A stretch of 6,295 bases of DNA, taken from the NCBI RefSeq assembly GCF_938018145.1, contig NZ_CALIII010000082.1, forward strand, positions 1 through 6,295, in the 5' to 3' direction. Shown piece after piece: positions 5,214 to 6,295 of the stretch. Numbering within the stretch: position 1 is the first letter of the stretch; every line of letters begins with the position of its first letter. A program made the translations under genes and the position numbers. The notes beneath the pieces are model-generated. The model saw nothing but the letters and a program-made list of their open reading frames with translations, was not told where the DNA came from and did not search any database. This DNA comes from an uncultured Campylobacter sp. GTDB taxonomy: Bacteria > Campylobacterota > Campylobacteria > Campylobacterales > Campylobacteraceae.

Positions 5214-5557
5214 AAATGATAAAACAAGCTATTTTATTTTTGATAAAAGCGTATCAAGATTATATCTCCAAATTTACTCCGAAGTCTTGCAGATACTATC
5301 CCTCATGCTCGGAATTTGCCGTTTGGCAGTTTAAATTTAACGGCTTTTTCTCAGCGCTCTTTGCGGTTATTTTTAGAATTTTACGCTGTAATCAACTCTT
5401 TAAGGGCGGCATCGACTACCCCGTTATTAGTAAAAATTTCAACTCTTTTTTTATATCCAATCAAAATTTAAAATCACATATCGCATTTTGGTTCGTCCCG
5501 TATAAAAAAAATAAATTCTACGTTATTAAAAATTTAGACTTTCAAAAGGAAAAATAG
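5210..5557 (+). CDS. yidD: Membrane protein insertion efficiency factor YidD
   Basis: A small membrane-associated protein that helps YidC insert inner-membrane proteins. The family core is clear: an N-terminal amphipathic or hydrophobic helix (residues 4-14), then SCRYYPSCSEFA at 26-37, and RILRCNQLFKGGIDYP at 56-71, with the conserved Cys27, Cys33 and Cys60. The ATG at 5210 overlaps the rnpA stop (ATGA), which suggests coupled translation. A second ATG at 5216 has AGG nine bases upstream and could be used instead. An in-frame ATG at 5171 lies inside rnpA and is less likely. The product is 115 residues. YidD proteins are often near 85, so about 40 residues after the core (KNFNSFFISNQ to the end) form an extension, which I believe is common in Campylobacter. 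yidC follows with a one-base overlap. Confidence 0.93.
   Translation: MKMIKQAILFLIKAYQDYISKFTPKSCRYYPSCSEFAVWQFKFNGFFSALFAVIFRILRCNQLFKGGIDYPVISKNFNSFFISNQNLKSHIAFWFVPYKKNKFYVIKNLDFQKEK
5546..5550 (+). promoter_or_regulatory. Ribosome binding site supporting the GTG start of yidC
   Basis: AAGGA, six bases before GTG 5557, whose G is the last base of the yidD TAG stop. The in-frame ATG at 5569 would be 18 bases away, so GTG is preferred. Confidence 0.75.
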
Positions 5558-6295
5558 TGTTAGACAATATGTCAGTTCAAAAACGCGTGATATTAGCGAC
5601 CGTTTTATCTTTTATCTTTTTTATCGCTTATGATCATTTTTTTATTCCTAAAAATTTGCCGTTAGATCAAAACCAAACCGTTGCAGCGCAGCAGGCAGGG
5701 CAAGCAAATGCCGCTCCGAGTACAAATACCGCATCGGCTACTAGCGCTCCGCAAGCCGTAGCGACGCAAAGCCGCGAGATCGCTGTGATAAAGGGTGAGC
5801 ACTTTGAGGCGCGTATCGACGAGCTAGGCAGGATTTCTAAATTTTATCTAAATGACGAAAAATATAAAAACGCCGAGGATGAGCGCATAGAGCTAGCCGG
5901 CACTCAGCCGTTACCGCTTGAAGTACGCTTTAGCGACAAAGCTTTAAATGAGCAAGCTTTTAAGGTAGCCTACGCAAGCGACGTTAGCGAGATAAATTTA
6001 ACTAGCGAGCCAAAAAGCATAGTTTTAACGCAAAATTTGGAAGGCTCTAGCGTAACCAAAAAGATCACATTTTATCCAAACGGAAGCTACGATCTGGATC
6101 TTAGCGTGAGTGCCGGCGAATACTACGTAACTCCGGGATTTCGTCCAAGCGTCGCTATCGACAGCTACACCGTGCATGGCGCGCTACTTAAGCATAACGA
6201 TGGCAAGCTAACTATCATCGAGGATGGCGACGTAGACGCGACTGAAAGCTTTAATAACGTGAATATAGCCGCGGCAAGCGACAGATACTATACGG
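5557..6295 (+). CDS. yidC: Membrane protein insertase YidC, 3' partial
   Basis: The inner-membrane insertase (Oxa1/Alb3 family) that places membrane proteins, alone or with SecYEG. The window holds about the first 246 residues and the frame is open to the right edge, so the conserved five-helix catalytic region is not visible. Present are a short cytoplasmic N-terminus, one membrane helix (about residues 11-25, VILATVLSFIFFIAY), a low-complexity Ala/Gln/Thr/Ser linker (about 38-72), and the start of the large periplasmic P1 domain. The P1 part includes FEARIDELGRISKFYL and ITFYPNGSYDLDLSV. This layout is typical of Gram-negative YidC. The start is GTG at 5557, overlapping the yidD stop (TAGTG). 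The call rests on the N-terminal layout and on its place after rpmH-rnpA-yidD. Confidence 0.93.
   Translation, partial: MLDNMSVQKRVILATVLSFIFFIAYDHFFIPKNLPLDQNQTVAAQQAGQANAAPSTNTASATSAPQAVATQSREIAVIKGEHFEARIDELGRISKFYLNDEKYKNAEDERIELAGTQPLPLEVRFSDKALNEQAFKVAYASDVSEINLTSEPKSIVLTQNLEGSSVTKKITFYPNGSYDLDLSVSAGEYYVTPGFRPSVAIDSYTVHGALLKHNDGKLTIIEDGDVDATESFNNVNIAAASDRYYT

Noticed and set aside
1..6295. Frequent AAATTT/AAAATTT words as a possible repeat element
   Set aside because: They are scattered at irregular spacing in coding and non-coding DNA and reflect general Campylobacter base composition and codon use.

Overview
The window looks like chromosomal DNA from a Campylobacter of the C. concisus / curvus / rectus / showae type. 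This rests on three things: the abundant AAATTT-type words, the AT-rich extended -10 promoter, and a gene order (thioesterase, periplasmic protein, uracil-DNA-glycosylase-like protein, acetyltransferase, rpmH, rnpA, yidD, yidC) that I recall from C. jejuni around Cj0958-Cj0965. The species is an inference. I see no insertion sequence, tRNA, rRNA, CRISPR array or phage gene.

Left part (1-2281, + strand): two adjacent paralogous genes of unknown function, the first cut by the window edge, followed by a YbgC-type acyl-CoA thioesterase. The three are packed so tightly that each downstream ribosome binding site overlaps the preceding stop codon, so they are probably one operon. The two unknown proteins lack cysteines. 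They end in an almost identical module of about 55 residues, while most of their remaining sequence has diverged. This is the least explained part of the window.

Middle part (2269-4610, - strand): an operon reading right to left. It encodes an SSAT-like GNAT acetyltransferase with a TTG start, a divergent Fe-S uracil-DNA-glycosylase-family protein, and a secreted periplasmic protein with a type-1 periplasmic-binding-protein-like core. The last gene overlaps the end of the thioesterase gene tail to tail by 13 bases.

Right part (4611-6295, + strand): a 136-base divergent promoter region, then rpmH-rnpA-yidD-yidC, the conserved cluster joining ribosomal protein L34, the RNase P protein and the membrane-protein insertion factors. 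The cluster is compact: rnpA/yidD share ATGA and yidD/yidC share one base in TAGTG. The rnpA frame has no ATG, GTG or TTG before its conserved core, so its start must be non-standard, or the sequence has an error there. yidC runs off the right edge.

The main points for a second look are the paralogous pair with its shared C-terminal module, the missing rnpA start codon, and the altered active-site motifs of the glycosylase-like protein.
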